Below, piece by piece: positions 1 through 8,734 of a stretch of DNA of 64,000 bases. The stretch is taken from positions 6,200,490-6,264,489 of the forward strand of contig NC_014923.1 in NCBI RefSeq assembly GCF_000185905.1, read 5' to 3'. The number at the start of each line of letters is the position of its first letter. Within the stretch, counting starts at the first letter, position 1. The stretch is from Mesorhizobium ciceri biovar biserrulae WSM1271. GTDB lineage: Bacteria; Pseudomonadota; Alphaproteobacteria; Rhizobiales; Rhizobiaceae. Under the pieces are notes generated by a model, which did not search any database, was not told the DNA's origin, and saw nothing but the letters and a program-made list of their open reading frames with translations. Position numbers and translations under genes: made by a program.

Positions 1-433
1 AGTCCCTCGGCATCAGCACGTTGGAATCGGCCAGGACGACCCAGTCGTGCTGCGCCGCTTCCCAGCCCTTGACGCAATTGTTGAGTTTCGGATTGGCGCT
101 GATGCGGTCGTCGCCGACAAGCAGCCGGGCCGGCACTTTCGGAAACCGGACGATCGTCCTGTTTATCAATTTGACCACCGGATCGTCGGCATGGGCGACG
201 CAGAAAATCAGCTCGTAGCGCGGCCAGTCGAGCGAGAAGGCGCGCTCCAGCGTCTCCTGCGTGAACGGCTCGACGCCGCGCGACGGCACGACGATCGACA
301 CCGGCCGCGGCTTGCCGGCCGGCAGCGCAATGGTGCGACGCCGTCTCAGACGCGACGCGGCGAGCACGATGCTGGCGAGATTCGAGAGGATGAGGACGGT
401 TGAAAGCGTGGCGGCTATGAGAGTGAGTTGCAT
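1..433 (-). CDS. Glycosyltransferase, ceramide glucosyltransferase-like (N-terminal part, cut by window edge)
   Basis: Read from an ATG at 433, the minus strand stays open to the window edge, giving 144 residues of an incomplete protein. Residues 1-25 form a hydrophobic segment (MQLTLIAATLSTVLILSNLA), probably a membrane anchor. A glycosyltransferase fold follows, with a VSIVVPSRG strand, an NPKLNNCVKGWEAA block and VLADSNVLMP, where an aspartate lies at the usual nucleotide-sugar position. These blocks resemble the ceramide glucosyltransferase / hopanoid-associated HpnI families, which transfer a sugar from a nucleotide sugar to a lipid acceptor at the inner membrane. The acceptor cannot be decided because the C-terminal half is outside the window. 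It is divergent from apaG across about 230 bases. Confidence 0.72.
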   Translation of the reverse strand, partial: MQLTLIAATLSTVLILSNLASIVLAASRLRRRRTIALPAGKPRPVSIVVPSRGVEPFTQETLERAFSLDWPRYELIFCVAHADDPVVKLINRTIVRFPKVPARLLVGDDRISANPKLNNCVKGWEAAQHDWVVLADSNVLMPRD

Positions 434-542
434 CGAGATCCGGTCACTCCAGGAAAACCGGTCCGCAAGATGGCCGGTTTCAACAGTTCAGCAGAGCGCC
501 CGAGTCGCGCGTCACCAGTCCGCGCACACCATCATTGTCATA

Positions 543-558
543 TGTCACTTAAATGACA
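543..558. promoter_or_regulatory. Near-perfect 16-bp palindrome in the glycosyltransferase/apaG divergent gap
   Basis: TGTCACTTAAATGACA is a palindrome with one mismatched pair. It sits between two divergent genes in an otherwise GC-rich spacer, so it could be an operator. No regulator is adjacent and the role is unknown. Confidence 0.3.
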
Positions 559-666
559 TTCTTTGTCGGCACCTGCCCGCGAGGCCGGCCAGAGGAGGCT
601 TCGATCGGTTGACCTAACCGCACGGAGCGCCGAAAGTTCCGCTGGAACCGTTTTTTGGAGCCGCTT

Positions 667-1059
667 ATGTATAGCGCCGTCACGCGCAACATCGAAGTGC
701 AGGTCAGGCCGTTCTATCTGGAGGACCGTTCGGATCCCTCTGAGAACCGCTATGTCTGGGGCTATCAGATAACGATCGACAATCAGTCGGACGATTTCGT
801 GCAGCTTCTGTCGCGCTATTGGCACATCACCGACGGCACCGGCCGGGTCGAGGAAGTGCGCGGCCCCGGCGTGGTCGGCGACCAGCCCGAACTCAATCCC
901 GGCGACAGCTACCAGTACACATCCGGTTGCCCGCTCTCGACACCGTCCGGCATCATGGTCGGGCATTACACGATGCGCAACAAGCGGGGCGAGACGTTCG
1001 ACATCGCCATTCCGGCGTTTTCGCTGGACTTGCCGGGGACGCGGCGGACGGTGAATTGA
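667..1059 (+). CDS. apaG: ApaG-domain protein (Co2+/Mg2+ efflux protein ApaG)
   Basis: A 130-residue protein matching the small single-domain ApaG family, an immunoglobulin-like beta sandwich. Recognisable blocks are YVWGYQITIDNQS near residues 29-41, LLSRYWHITDG near 48-58, GPGVVGDQPELNPGDSYQY near 67-85 and a C-terminal PAFSLDLP. Family members are linked to cobalt resistance and to Ap4A and magnesium phenotypes, but the biochemical role is not settled. The ATG at 667 is preferred over a TTG four codons upstream because GGAG at 657-660 gives it a properly spaced ribosome site. Length is normal for rhizobia. Confidence 0.93.
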   Translation: MYSAVTRNIEVQVRPFYLEDRSDPSENRYVWGYQITIDNQSDDFVQLLSRYWHITDGTGRVEEVRGPGVVGDQPELNPGDSYQYTSGCPLSTPSGIMVGHYTMRNKRGETFDIAIPAFSLDLPGTRRTVN

Positions 1060-1062
1060 TTT

Positions 1063-1095
1063 CGCCTCACCGGCCGCGGAGCGACCGGTGAGGCG
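1063..1095. terminator. Bidirectional hairpin between convergent apaG and hslO
   Basis: An 11-bp perfect stem (CGCCTCACCGG at 1063-1073 with CCGGTGAGGCG at 1085-1095) surrounds an 11-base loop and occupies the gap between two convergent genes. There is only a short T stretch after the stem on the plus strand, so it is a probable rather than a classical intrinsic terminator. Confidence 0.55.
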
Positions 1096-1106
1096 TGGTT
1101 TCTACT

Positions 1107-2138
1107 CTACTGGGCCGCGAATTCCGCCGGGTCGAAATCATATTGCTTCGAACAGAATTCGCAGGCGACGTGGATGCCGCCGTCTTCGGTGCTGTCCTTG
1201 ATCTCCTGGGCGGAAAAACCCTCGAGGATGCCGCGGATCTTGTCCCTGGAGCACGAGCACTGGTCGGCGACCGGAACGCCGCCGAAGACGCGCACGCCAT
1301 GCTCGTGGAACAGCCTGTAGAGCAGCCGCTCGGCGCCGATCGTCGGGTCGATCAGTTCGGTCGGCTCGATGGTGCCGAGCAGAGCCAGCAACTCCTGCCA
1401 GGAATTGTCGACCGGATCGTGGATCTCCTCACGCGGATCGCCATCGCCGCCCGGCAGGTCCGGGACGCGCATGCGCTCGGGCGACTGCGGCAGGAACTGC
1501 GCCAGGATACCGCCGGCGCGCCATTGCTCGCGGGCGCCGCCGGGACCGGGCGTCAAAAGCTTGGCCACCGACAGCCTGATATCCGTCGGGATCTGCTCCG
1601 ACTGACGGAAATAGGTGCGTGCCGCGTCTTCCAGGGTCTCGCCATCGAGCTGGACGATACCCTGATAGCGCTGCGTATGGGCGCCCTGGTCGATGGTCAG
1701 CGCCAGCACGCCACTGCCGAGTAGCGTCTGCTGGGAGGTTTCGCCCGCCGCGACCAGCGCTTCCAGCCGGTCGGCATCGAAACGCGCATAGGCGCGCAGC
1801 GCCGAGGGCGTGGAAAAATCCGCAACCAGCATGTCGACGGGTCCGTCGGTGCGGGTCTGCAGGATGAACTTGCCCTCGAACTTCAGCGAAGTGCCGAGCA
1901 GCACGGTCAGCACACAGGCCTCCGCCAGCAGGCGGGCGACCGGCTCGGGATAATCGTGGCGGCTGAGGATGGCGTCCAGCATCGGCCCGAGTTGGACCGT
2001 GCGGCCGCGCACGTCGAGAGGGCCGACCTCGAACGGCACGACGTGATCGTCGCCGGCATAGCCGAATTCGCCGAGTTTGGGGTGATGTTCAGTCACTTGA
2101 TAGGTTTCCAACATGACAAAGCTCCAGGGCGCGGCCAT
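1107..2138 (-). CDS. hslO: Hsp33 redox-regulated chaperone
   Basis: 343 residues matching Hsp33, a cytoplasmic holdase that is switched on by oxidation. The zinc-binding redox switch is intact near the C-terminus: Cys294 and Cys296 (CSC), then Cys326 and Cys329 (CEFC), giving CXC-X29-CXXC. Oxidation of these cysteines releases zinc and exposes the client-binding surface. The chosen ATG has GGAGGG just upstream; a second ATG eight codons in (2114) also has a GGAG and cannot be excluded. It is the last gene of the run argD-argF-hslO, about 110 bases after argF, a neighbourhood typical of alphaproteobacteria. Confidence 0.95.
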   Translation of the reverse strand: MAAPWSFVMLETYQVTEHHPKLGEFGYAGDDHVVPFEVGPLDVRGRTVQLGPMLDAILSRHDYPEPVARLLAEACVLTVLLGTSLKFEGKFILQTRTDGPVDMLVADFSTPSALRAYARFDADRLEALVAAGETSQQTLLGSGVLALTIDQGAHTQRYQGIVQLDGETLEDAARTYFRQSEQIPTDIRLSVAKLLTPGPGGAREQWRAGGILAQFLPQSPERMRVPDLPGGDGDPREEIHDPVDNSWQELLALLGTIEPTELIDPTIGAERLLYRLFHEHGVRVFGGVPVADQCSCSRDKIRGILEGFSAQEIKDSTEDGGIHVACEFCSKQYDFDPAEFAAQ

Positions 2139-2248
2139 GCCGCCCTCCGGGGCGCATGCGTCGAAACGCGCTTGATTTGCGTGATGCGGCGCAAATAGGC
2201 ATCACACGCCCGCAGATCAAGCTCCCAGGGATCAAGCGCCCAGACACT

Positions 2249-3160
<912 letters not shown>

Positions 3161-3177
3161 CAGCAATGATTCCGGGA

Positions 3178-4377
3178 TTACTTCGCCGCGGCGGAAGCGA
3201 TCGCCTCCGCCAGGCCCTTGGCGCCGGCGCGGATGCGGTTGAGCGCGTCATGGATCTCGGCGTCGGTGACGGTGAGCGGCGGCAACAGGCGAATGACGTT
3301 GTCGCCGGCCGGAACCGCCAGCAGATGCTGGTCGCGCAAGGCCATGTTCACCTTGGTGTTGGGCATGGCGCATTTGAGGCCGAGCATCAGCCCGGCACCC
3401 CTGATGTCCTCGATGATTTCGGGAAACTCGTCGGCGACCGACGCCAGACCCTGCTTCATCAGCAGCGCCTTGCGCTGGACATCTTCGAGGAAGCCGTCTT
3501 CCAGCACGACATCGAGCACGGCGTTGCCGACCGCCATGGCAAGCGGGTTGCCGCCGAACGTGGTGCCATGCACGCCGGCGGTCATGCCGACCGCCGCTTC
3601 ATCCGTGGCAAGGCAGGCGCCCATCGGGAAGCCGCCGCCGATACCCTTGGCAATCGCCATGATGTCGGGCGTTACACCCGACCATTCATGTGCGAACAGC
3701 TTGCCGGTGCGGCCGATGCCGCACTGGACCTCGTCGTAGATCAACAGCAGGCCGTGCTGCTCGCACAATTGCCTGAGCCGCTTCAGCGACTGCGTCGGCA
3801 CCGGGCGGATACCGCCCTCGCCCTGCACCGGCTCGATCAGGATCGCGGCCGTCTCCGGCGTGATCGCCTTTTCGGCGGCGTCAATGTCGTCGAAGCCGAC
3901 CTGGTCGAAACCTTCGACCTTGGGGCCGAAGCCCTCGAGATACTTGTACTGGCCGCCAGCCGCGATGGTCGCCAGCGTGCGGCCATGGAAGGCGCCTTCG
4001 AAGGTGATGATGCGAAAGCGCTCGGGATGGCCTTTGACGAAATGGTAGCGCCGCGCCGTCTTGATCGCGCATTCCAGCGCCTCGGCGCCGGAATTGGTGA
4101 AGAACACCTTGTCGGCGAAGGTGGCGTCGGCCAGCCGTTCGCCAAGCCGGCTCTGCCCGGGGATCTCGTAGAGGTTGGAGACATGCCACAGCTTGGCTGC
4201 CTGCTCGGTGAGTGCGGCGACCAGGTGCGGATGGCTGTGGCCCAGCGAATTGACGGCGATGCCGCCGGCGAAATCGAGATATCGCTCGCCCTTGTCGGTA
4301 ATCAGCCATGTGCCTTCCCCGTGGTCGAAGGCCAGGGGTGCGCGAGCAAAGGTCTCGTAAAGCGCCGAACCGCTCAT
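3178..4377 (-). CDS. argD: Acetylornithine aminotransferase
   Basis: 399 residues of a class III PLP aminotransferase. It makes N-acetylornithine from N-acetylglutamate semialdehyde, two steps before the argF product. The PLP-binding lysine is Lys244 in AIAKGIGGGFPMG, preceded by IYDEVQCGIGRTG. The start chosen is the ATG at 4377 (MSGSALYETF) with GGAG upstream. The reading frame stays open further upstream, but that extension runs through a terminator hairpin and does not resemble the family. The first gene of the argD-argF-hslO run. Confidence 0.96.
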   Translation of the reverse strand: MSGSALYETFARAPLAFDHGEGTWLITDKGERYLDFAGGIAVNSLGHSHPHLVAALTEQAAKLWHVSNLYEIPGQSRLGERLADATFADKVFFTNSGAEALECAIKTARRYHFVKGHPERFRIITFEGAFHGRTLATIAAGGQYKYLEGFGPKVEGFDQVGFDDIDAAEKAITPETAAILIEPVQGEGGIRPVPTQSLKRLRQLCEQHGLLLIYDEVQCGIGRTGKLFAHEWSGVTPDIMAIAKGIGGGFPMGACLATDEAAVGMTAGVHGTTFGGNPLAMAVGNAVLDVVLEDGFLEDVQRKALLMKQGLASVADEFPEIIEDIRGAGLMLGLKCAMPNTKVNMALRDQHLLAVPAGDNVIRLLPPLTVTDAEIHDALNRIRAGAKGLAEAIASAAAK

Positions 4378-4735
4378 TATATGCGTCTCCGGTACCGGAA
4401 AATCAAAAAAGCCGCCAAAGCGGCGGCCTGTGCGGCTTATCCTGTTTTTCGGCCATGAAGTCAACGAAAACGTCGCGTAGTGGCGCGCGGCAAGCCCCCC
4501 GACGGGACGCCGGCTCATAAGCGACCGGGCAAGTTGGGGAAAACCGAAAAAACCGATTCGTGTTGCACTTGGGACTCTTGTCACCGAGTCAGCGCATAGA
4601 GTAGTTGTAGTCGAGAAATAACTAGATTTCGTGCGGCGGACCTAATCACCAGATATATGTGGTGTCTGCCCTGGCAAATGTTGCCGGGTCGGGAGAAGGA
4701 TTCCGATTGCCGCACGCTTAGAGGAGCGCGGTCTC
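4378..4735. promoter_or_regulatory. argD-gcrA divergent intergenic region with four GANTC sites
   Basis: A 358-base spacer between divergent argD and gcrA without a convincing gene. It contains the leader terminator of argD and, nearer gcrA, four GANTC sequences (4555-4559, 4573-4577, 4586-4590, 4699-4703). GANTC is the target of the cell-cycle methyltransferase CcrM in alphaproteobacteria. Four in about 150 bases is well above roughly one per 290 bases expected at this composition. The gcrA ribosome site GAGGAG lies just before 4736. Confidence 0.6.
4405..4427 (-). terminator. Intrinsic terminator inside the argD leader (possible attenuator)
   Basis: Read on the minus strand, a 6-bp GCCGCC/GGCGGC stem with a 5-base loop is followed at once by six T residues (the A run at 4405-4410 on the plus strand). 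It ends about 28 bases before the argD start. A competing pairing is possible: AAGCCGC at 4431-4437 can pair with the same GCGGCTT that closes the terminator. This suggests either attenuation of argD or the end of an unannotated short transcript from the gcrA-argD gap. Confidence 0.6.
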
Positions 4736-5254
4736 ATGAACTGGACTGACGAGCGGGTAGAACTCTTGAGAAAACTGTGGTCGGAGGGTCTGAGCGCAAG
4801 CCAGATTGCTGCGCAGCTTGGAGGGGTCAGCCGCAATGCGGTCATCGGGAAGGTGCATCGGCTGAAACTGTCGGGCCGCGGTCGCTCGACCGCCACGCCG
4901 GCACGCCAGAAGAAGGCAGCGCAAGGATCGACCGTCCAGAAATCGGTATCACGCGCCGCAACCACGGCACGCCATGTCACGACATCGGTCGGCGCGACCG
5001 CCTTGCAGACGCAGTTCGACGCCGAACCCGTGGCACGCCATTACATCCGGCCGGTCGAAAATGTCGTGCTGCCGATCTCGCGGCATCTGCAGCTGGTCGA
5101 GCTGACCGAGCGGACCTGCAAATGGCCGAACGGCGATCCGCTTTCAGAGGACTTCCATTTCTGCGGCAACGATGCCGCCGAAACCGGTCCCTACTGCAAG
5201 TATCACGCCCGCGTGGCATTCCAGCCGGCATCGGAGCGGCGGCGGAGCAGGTAG
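4736..5254 (+). CDS. gcrA: Cell-cycle transcriptional regulator GcrA
   Basis: 172 residues. The N-terminus MNWTDERVELLRKLWSEGLS followed by SASQIAAQLGGVSRNAVIGKVHRLKL (split here only for reading) is the helix-turn-helix signature of GcrA. The C-terminal part has the conserved CKWPNGDP, FHFCGN and YCKYHARVAF cysteine-rich blocks. In Caulobacter GcrA binds sigma-70 RNA polymerase and acts at promoters carrying CcrM-methylated GANTC sites, controlling S-phase genes. Middle residues 50-110 are low-complexity and basic. Its own upstream region carries GANTC sites. It is convergent with corA. Confidence 0.95.
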   Translation: MNWTDERVELLRKLWSEGLSASQIAAQLGGVSRNAVIGKVHRLKLSGRGRSTATPARQKKAAQGSTVQKSVSRAATTARHVTTSVGATALQTQFDAEPVARHYIRPVENVVLPISRHLQLVELTERTCKWPNGDPLSEDFHFCGNDAAETGPYCKYHARVAFQPASERRRSR

Positions 5255-5408
5255 ATAGGGGAGTAGGGGAATAGGGGAATAGGGGAGTAAGGCAGTAGGG
5301 CAGTATGTGCGCGGAAAGTCGCGCTCACGAAATGCCACCCTACTGCCCTACTGCCCTACTGCCCTACTGCCCTACTGCCCTACTGCCCTACTGCCCTACT
5401 GCCCTACT
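5251..5408. repeat. Inverted pair of 8-bp tandem-repeat arrays filling the gcrA-corA gap
   Basis: The left arm at 5251-5306 is seven imperfect octamers of type GGGAGTAG/GGCAGTAG. The right arm at 5338-5408 is 8.9 perfect copies of CCCTACTG. The right unit is the reverse complement of the left one in phase, so the two arms can form a long hairpin around a 31-base loop. The block starts at the gcrA stop codon and ends at the base before the corA stop codon, so the whole spacer is repeat plus loop. The left arm has drifted while the right arm is uniform, which points to recent copy-number change on the right. Possible roles are a bidirectional terminator or a slipping intergenic element; neither is shown. 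Confidence 0.9.
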
Positions 5409-6419
5409 TCACAACCAGCCATTCTTCCTGAACCGCCAATACAGAAACGCGCAGATCAGCGCGATCGTGGCCAATACCACCGGGTAGCCATATTCCATCT
5501 TCAGTTCCGGCATGTCGCTGAAGTTCATGCCGTAAATGCCGGCGAGCGCCGTCGGCACCGCCAGGATTGCGGCCCAGGAGGCGAGCTTCTTGGTGTTGGC
5601 CGTTTCCTGACTCTGGCCGACCAGCAAGCTCGCCTCGAAAGCGAATGCCAGCACCTCGCGCAGGCTGTCGATCTTCTCCTGAACGGTGCGGATGTGATCG
5701 GTGACGTCGCGGAACAGCGGATGCATGGCGGTGTGGATCTGCGGCAGCTCGGCGCTGGTCAGCCTTCGGCAGACTTCGACCAGCGGAAGCGCGGCATTGC
5801 GCAGGCGCAGGAGATCGCGGCGCAGCATATAGAGCCGCTCTATGTCGGGAGCGGTCATCGGCTTCAGCAGAACCTTGTCCTCGATCGCCTCGACCTCGTC
5901 CTCGATCTGCTCGAGCACCGGCATGTAATTGTCGACGATGAAATCGAGAATGGCATAGAGGACGAAATCCTCGCCCTTGGCCAGCGAGTGCGGGCAGCTT
6001 TCCCAGTGCTGACGAACGGCGGCATAGGACGTCGAGGGACCGTGCCTGACGCTGACGATGTAGCCTGAGCCGACGAACAAATGGGTCTCGCCGAAGGTGA
6101 CCCGGCCCTCGATCAGCTGCGCGGTGCGGGCGACGATGAACAAGGCGTCGCCATATTGCTCGATCTTCGGCCGCTGGTGCGGGTGCTCGGCATCCTCGAT
6201 CGCCAGCTCATGCAGGTGAAACTGTGCCTGGACGCGCAGCAACAGGTTACGGTCGGGCTCCAACAGGCCGATCCAGACGACGTGACCGGATTTTTTTGCC
6301 CATTCGCCGGCTTCCTCGATGGGAATGTCGGCGATGCGGCGCCCCGCCGTGTAAACGCCGCAAGCGATAATGCCGGATATCGGCGCAGGCGCCGGGGTCA
6401 GGTTCCGAACATTTTCCAT
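5409..6419 (-). CDS. corA: CorA-family magnesium/divalent cation channel
   Basis: 336 residues. A long cytoplasmic helical domain is followed by two C-terminal membrane helices. The pore signature YGMNF is visible in LAGIYGMNFSDMPELK, between the first helix (ASWAAILAVPTALAGIYGM) and the last (VVLATIALICAFLYW), with a short basic tail. It transports Mg2+ or related divalent cations across the inner membrane as a pentamer. The ATG at 6419 has GGGAGG five bases upstream and is preferred to one 14 codons further out. Its stop codon touches the octamer repeat. Confidence 0.92.
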   Translation of the reverse strand: MENVRNLTPAPAPISGIIACGVYTAGRRIADIPIEEAGEWAKKSGHVVWIGLLEPDRNLLLRVQAQFHLHELAIEDAEHPHQRPKIEQYGDALFIVARTAQLIEGRVTFGETHLFVGSGYIVSVRHGPSTSYAAVRQHWESCPHSLAKGEDFVLYAILDFIVDNYMPVLEQIEDEVEAIEDKVLLKPMTAPDIERLYMLRRDLLRLRNAALPLVEVCRRLTSAELPQIHTAMHPLFRDVTDHIRTVQEKIDSLREVLAFAFEASLLVGQSQETANTKKLASWAAILAVPTALAGIYGMNFSDMPELKMEYGYPVVLATIALICAFLYWRFRKNGWL

Positions 6420-6509
6420 CACGACCTCCCGGAGCAAATCCACGCACGAGGATAGAGGCAAGGCCCGGAAAGCTTATCGTAAATCGGGTGACGGTTCGAG
6501 AGGCGGCGT

Positions 6510-7235
6510 TCACTTCACCGGCTGCGTCTCGGAAAGGCTGATTTTGTCGGTCTTGTCGCCCTTGGGCCGCTCAGCCGGCAACTGATCGCCGGTGACGATG
6601 TAGTAGATGGTCTCGGCTATGTTGGTGGCGTGATCACCGATACGCTCGATGTTCTTGGCGCAAAACAGCAGATGCGTGCAGGGCGTGATGTTGCGCGGAT
6701 CTTCCATCATGTAGGTCAGCAATTCGCGAAACAGCGATGTGTACATGGCGTCGATCTGGTCGTCACGATCGCGCACGAAGCCGATTTTCTCCACCGAACG
6801 GGACGCGTAGACGTCGAGCACTTCCTTGAGCTGGGTCAACGCCAGGTTGGAGAGGGCCTCGAGGCCGCGGAACAGGCTGGTCGGCTGGCGTCCGTCGGTG
6901 ACGGCGACCACCCGCTTGGCAACGTTCTTGGCGAGATCGCCAACCCGTTCGAGGTCGGCGGAGATGCGGATGGTCCCGACGATCTCGCGCAAATCCGCCG
7001 CCATCGGCTGACGCTTGGCAATGATGATGATCGCCTTGTCGTCGATTTCGCGCTGGCCCTCGTCCAGTACGGTATCGTCGCGGATGACCTTCTGGGCAAG
7101 GCCCGGGTCGGCATTGACGAGAGCGGTGACCGCCTGTTCGACCATGCGCTCGGCATGGCCACCCATCGCGGCGATGCGCTTCGACAGATATTTCAACTCC
7201 TCGTCATAAGCGCTGACGATGTGCACGGACTGCAT
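6510..7235 (-). CDS. phoU: Phosphate signalling complex protein PhoU
   Basis: 241 residues of two PhoU three-helix repeats. The metal-binding clusters are visible as ADLERVGDLAKN in the first repeat and KNIERIGDHATN in the second. PhoU links the Pst phosphate transporter to the PhoR kinase and holds the Pho response off when phosphate is plentiful. It lies 112 bases downstream of phoR on the same strand. The pst genes and phoB, which normally accompany it in rhizobia, are absent here. One Pho-box-like half site occurs at 7307-7313 but its partner half is poor. Confidence 0.95.
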   Translation of the reverse strand: MQSVHIVSAYDEELKYLSKRIAAMGGHAERMVEQAVTALVNADPGLAQKVIRDDTVLDEGQREIDDKAIIIIAKRQPMAADLREIVGTIRISADLERVGDLAKNVAKRVVAVTDGRQPTSLFRGLEALSNLALTQLKEVLDVYASRSVEKIGFVRDRDDQIDAMYTSLFRELLTYMMEDPRNITPCTHLLFCAKNIERIGDHATNIAETIYYIVTGDQLPAERPKGDKTDKISLSETQPVK

Positions 7236-7347
7236 GGCAAATGCCTTCCCACGGGGTGTTTTGATTTTGAGTCGTTTCCTCGAATCCCCGCTGATACGCT
7301 AGCCGGATGACAGAAAAAAGAAACAGTGCCCTTGAATTAGGGCGATA

Positions 7348-8613
7348 TCAGTGCGCCGGCAAATGAACCGAGAATGCCGCGCCGTTGCCGACTTCGGACT
7401 TGATCGAAAGCCGGGCGTTGTGGCGCGTCAGTATATGCTTGACGATCGACAGGCCGAGGCCGGTGCCTTTCTGGGTCCGGCTGGTCTCGACATCGACGCG
7501 ATAGAAGCGCTCGGTAATGCGCGGAATGTGCTCCTCGGGAATGCCAGGGCCAAAGTCCCTGATCGTCACGTCGATGCCCGGCTCTGATCCGGCATCGCTA
7601 TGCGCTATGGATACAACCACGCGCCCACCCGACTGCCCGTATTTGCAGGCGTTTTCCAGGAGGTTCTCGAAAACCTGGAAAAGCTCATCGCGATCGCCAG
7701 GCACATGAAGCGGTCCATCGGCGTAGCGCCGCTCGATGGCAACGGCGTTTTCGCTGGCCAGCGGTCCGAGCGAGTCGATGACGCTGTCGACGGTCTGGCG
7801 CAGGTCCACCTCGGTTCCCGGCTTCAGATAGGGTTTCATCTCGAGCCGCGACAGCGACAACAAATCGTCGATCAGACGCGCCATGCGGCCGGTCTGGCTC
7901 TGCATGATCTGCAGAAACTGGTCGCGCGCCGCCGCGTCGTTGCGGGCTGGCCCGCGCAGCGTTTCGATAAAGCCGGCGATGGAGGCAAGTGGGGTGCGCA
8001 GTTCGTGGCTGGCATTGGCGATGAAGTCGGCGCGCATGCGGTCGATCCTGCGTGCTTCGCTCTGGTCCTTGAACACCAGCACATAGAGATCGGTGGCATG
8101 ACCGACCGAGGACACGCTCACCCGGTAAGCCCGTTCGACCGGCAGCTTCTCCGTATAGTCGACGATATCGGAGGCGACATCGCCCGATAGCACGCCATCC
8201 AGCAGAGCCTGCATTTCCGGCGCCCGGAATTTCAGCGACAGCGACATGCCTGGCGCGATGCCGCCGAAAGCGGCGAAGGCGGCGGCGTTGGCATGGACGA
8301 TGGTGGCAGCCCGGTCGAAGATGATCAGCGGATCGGCGACGGCGGCGGCCAGATATTCACCCGAGAGCCTCTGCAGGCCGGTGGCCTCGATGGCGGCTCC
8401 GCTGCCAGTGGATTGGCGCGCGCCGGCGGCCGGCAGTATTGCCGCTGCAAACAGCAACAGCAGCGCCGCAAGGACGACATAGGCTGAAATCCCGGCCAAG
8501 GCATAAACGGCGACGATCGCGACGACGCCGGCCGCAAGCAGCCAGCGGCTGTTCCACAGCCGTGCGGCCATGGTTTGCGCGATGCCTCTCTGCTCTGTGT
8601 CCAGGTCAGCCAT
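7348..8613 (-). CDS. phoR: Phosphate regulon sensor histidine kinase PhoR
   Basis: 421 residues. Two closely spaced N-terminal membrane helices (residues about 25-62) precede a PAS-like domain. The HisKA domain carries the phospho-acceptor His203 in ANASHELRTPLAS. An HATPase domain follows, with N box NLLENACKYG, G1 DFGPGIP and G2 GTGLGLSIV. It phosphorylates PhoB when phosphate is scarce. The ATG at 8613 is chosen. A longer reading to 8859 would run into the divergent ppk2 gene and lacks family similarity. It is divergent from ppk2 and followed by phoU, so the block concerns phosphate sensing and storage. Confidence 0.9.
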   Translation of the reverse strand: MADLDTEQRGIAQTMAARLWNSRWLLAAGVVAIVAVYALAGISAYVVLAALLLLFAAAILPAAGARQSTGSGAAIEATGLQRLSGEYLAAAVADPLIIFDRAATIVHANAAAFAAFGGIAPGMSLSLKFRAPEMQALLDGVLSGDVASDIVDYTEKLPVERAYRVSVSSVGHATDLYVLVFKDQSEARRIDRMRADFIANASHELRTPLASIAGFIETLRGPARNDAAARDQFLQIMQSQTGRMARLIDDLLSLSRLEMKPYLKPGTEVDLRQTVDSVIDSLGPLASENAVAIERRYADGPLHVPGDRDELFQVFENLLENACKYGQSGGRVVVSIAHSDAGSEPGIDVTIRDFGPGIPEEHIPRITERFYRVDVETSRTQKGTGLGLSIVKHILTRHNARLSIKSEVGNGAAFSVHLPAH

Positions 8614-8734
8614 CTGCCCGCGGGCCCGCACCCCATGCCTTCGCACCCGGTCCACGGTGGCGGAAAAACTTCCACTAGACCGTTCCGGAGGCTCCCCATA
8701 GCATGAGTCCCGAAGCTGGAAAGGGTTCGTCTCG

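Noticed and set aside
4378..4584. N-terminal extension of argD or a separate leader protein
   Set aside because: The frame crosses the terminator hairpin and has no ArgD similarity; a start at 4377 has a ribosome site.
5251..5408. CRISPR array
   Set aside because: The unit is 8 bases with no spacers and there are no cas genes.
5305..5487. Open frame coding for a PYCPTALL-type repeated peptide
   Set aside because: It is only the translation of the octamer array and runs into corA antisense; no ribosome site or family.
7307..7313. Pho box upstream of phoU
   Set aside because: One CTGTCAT half site is good but the second half at 11-base spacing matches only about four of seven bases.
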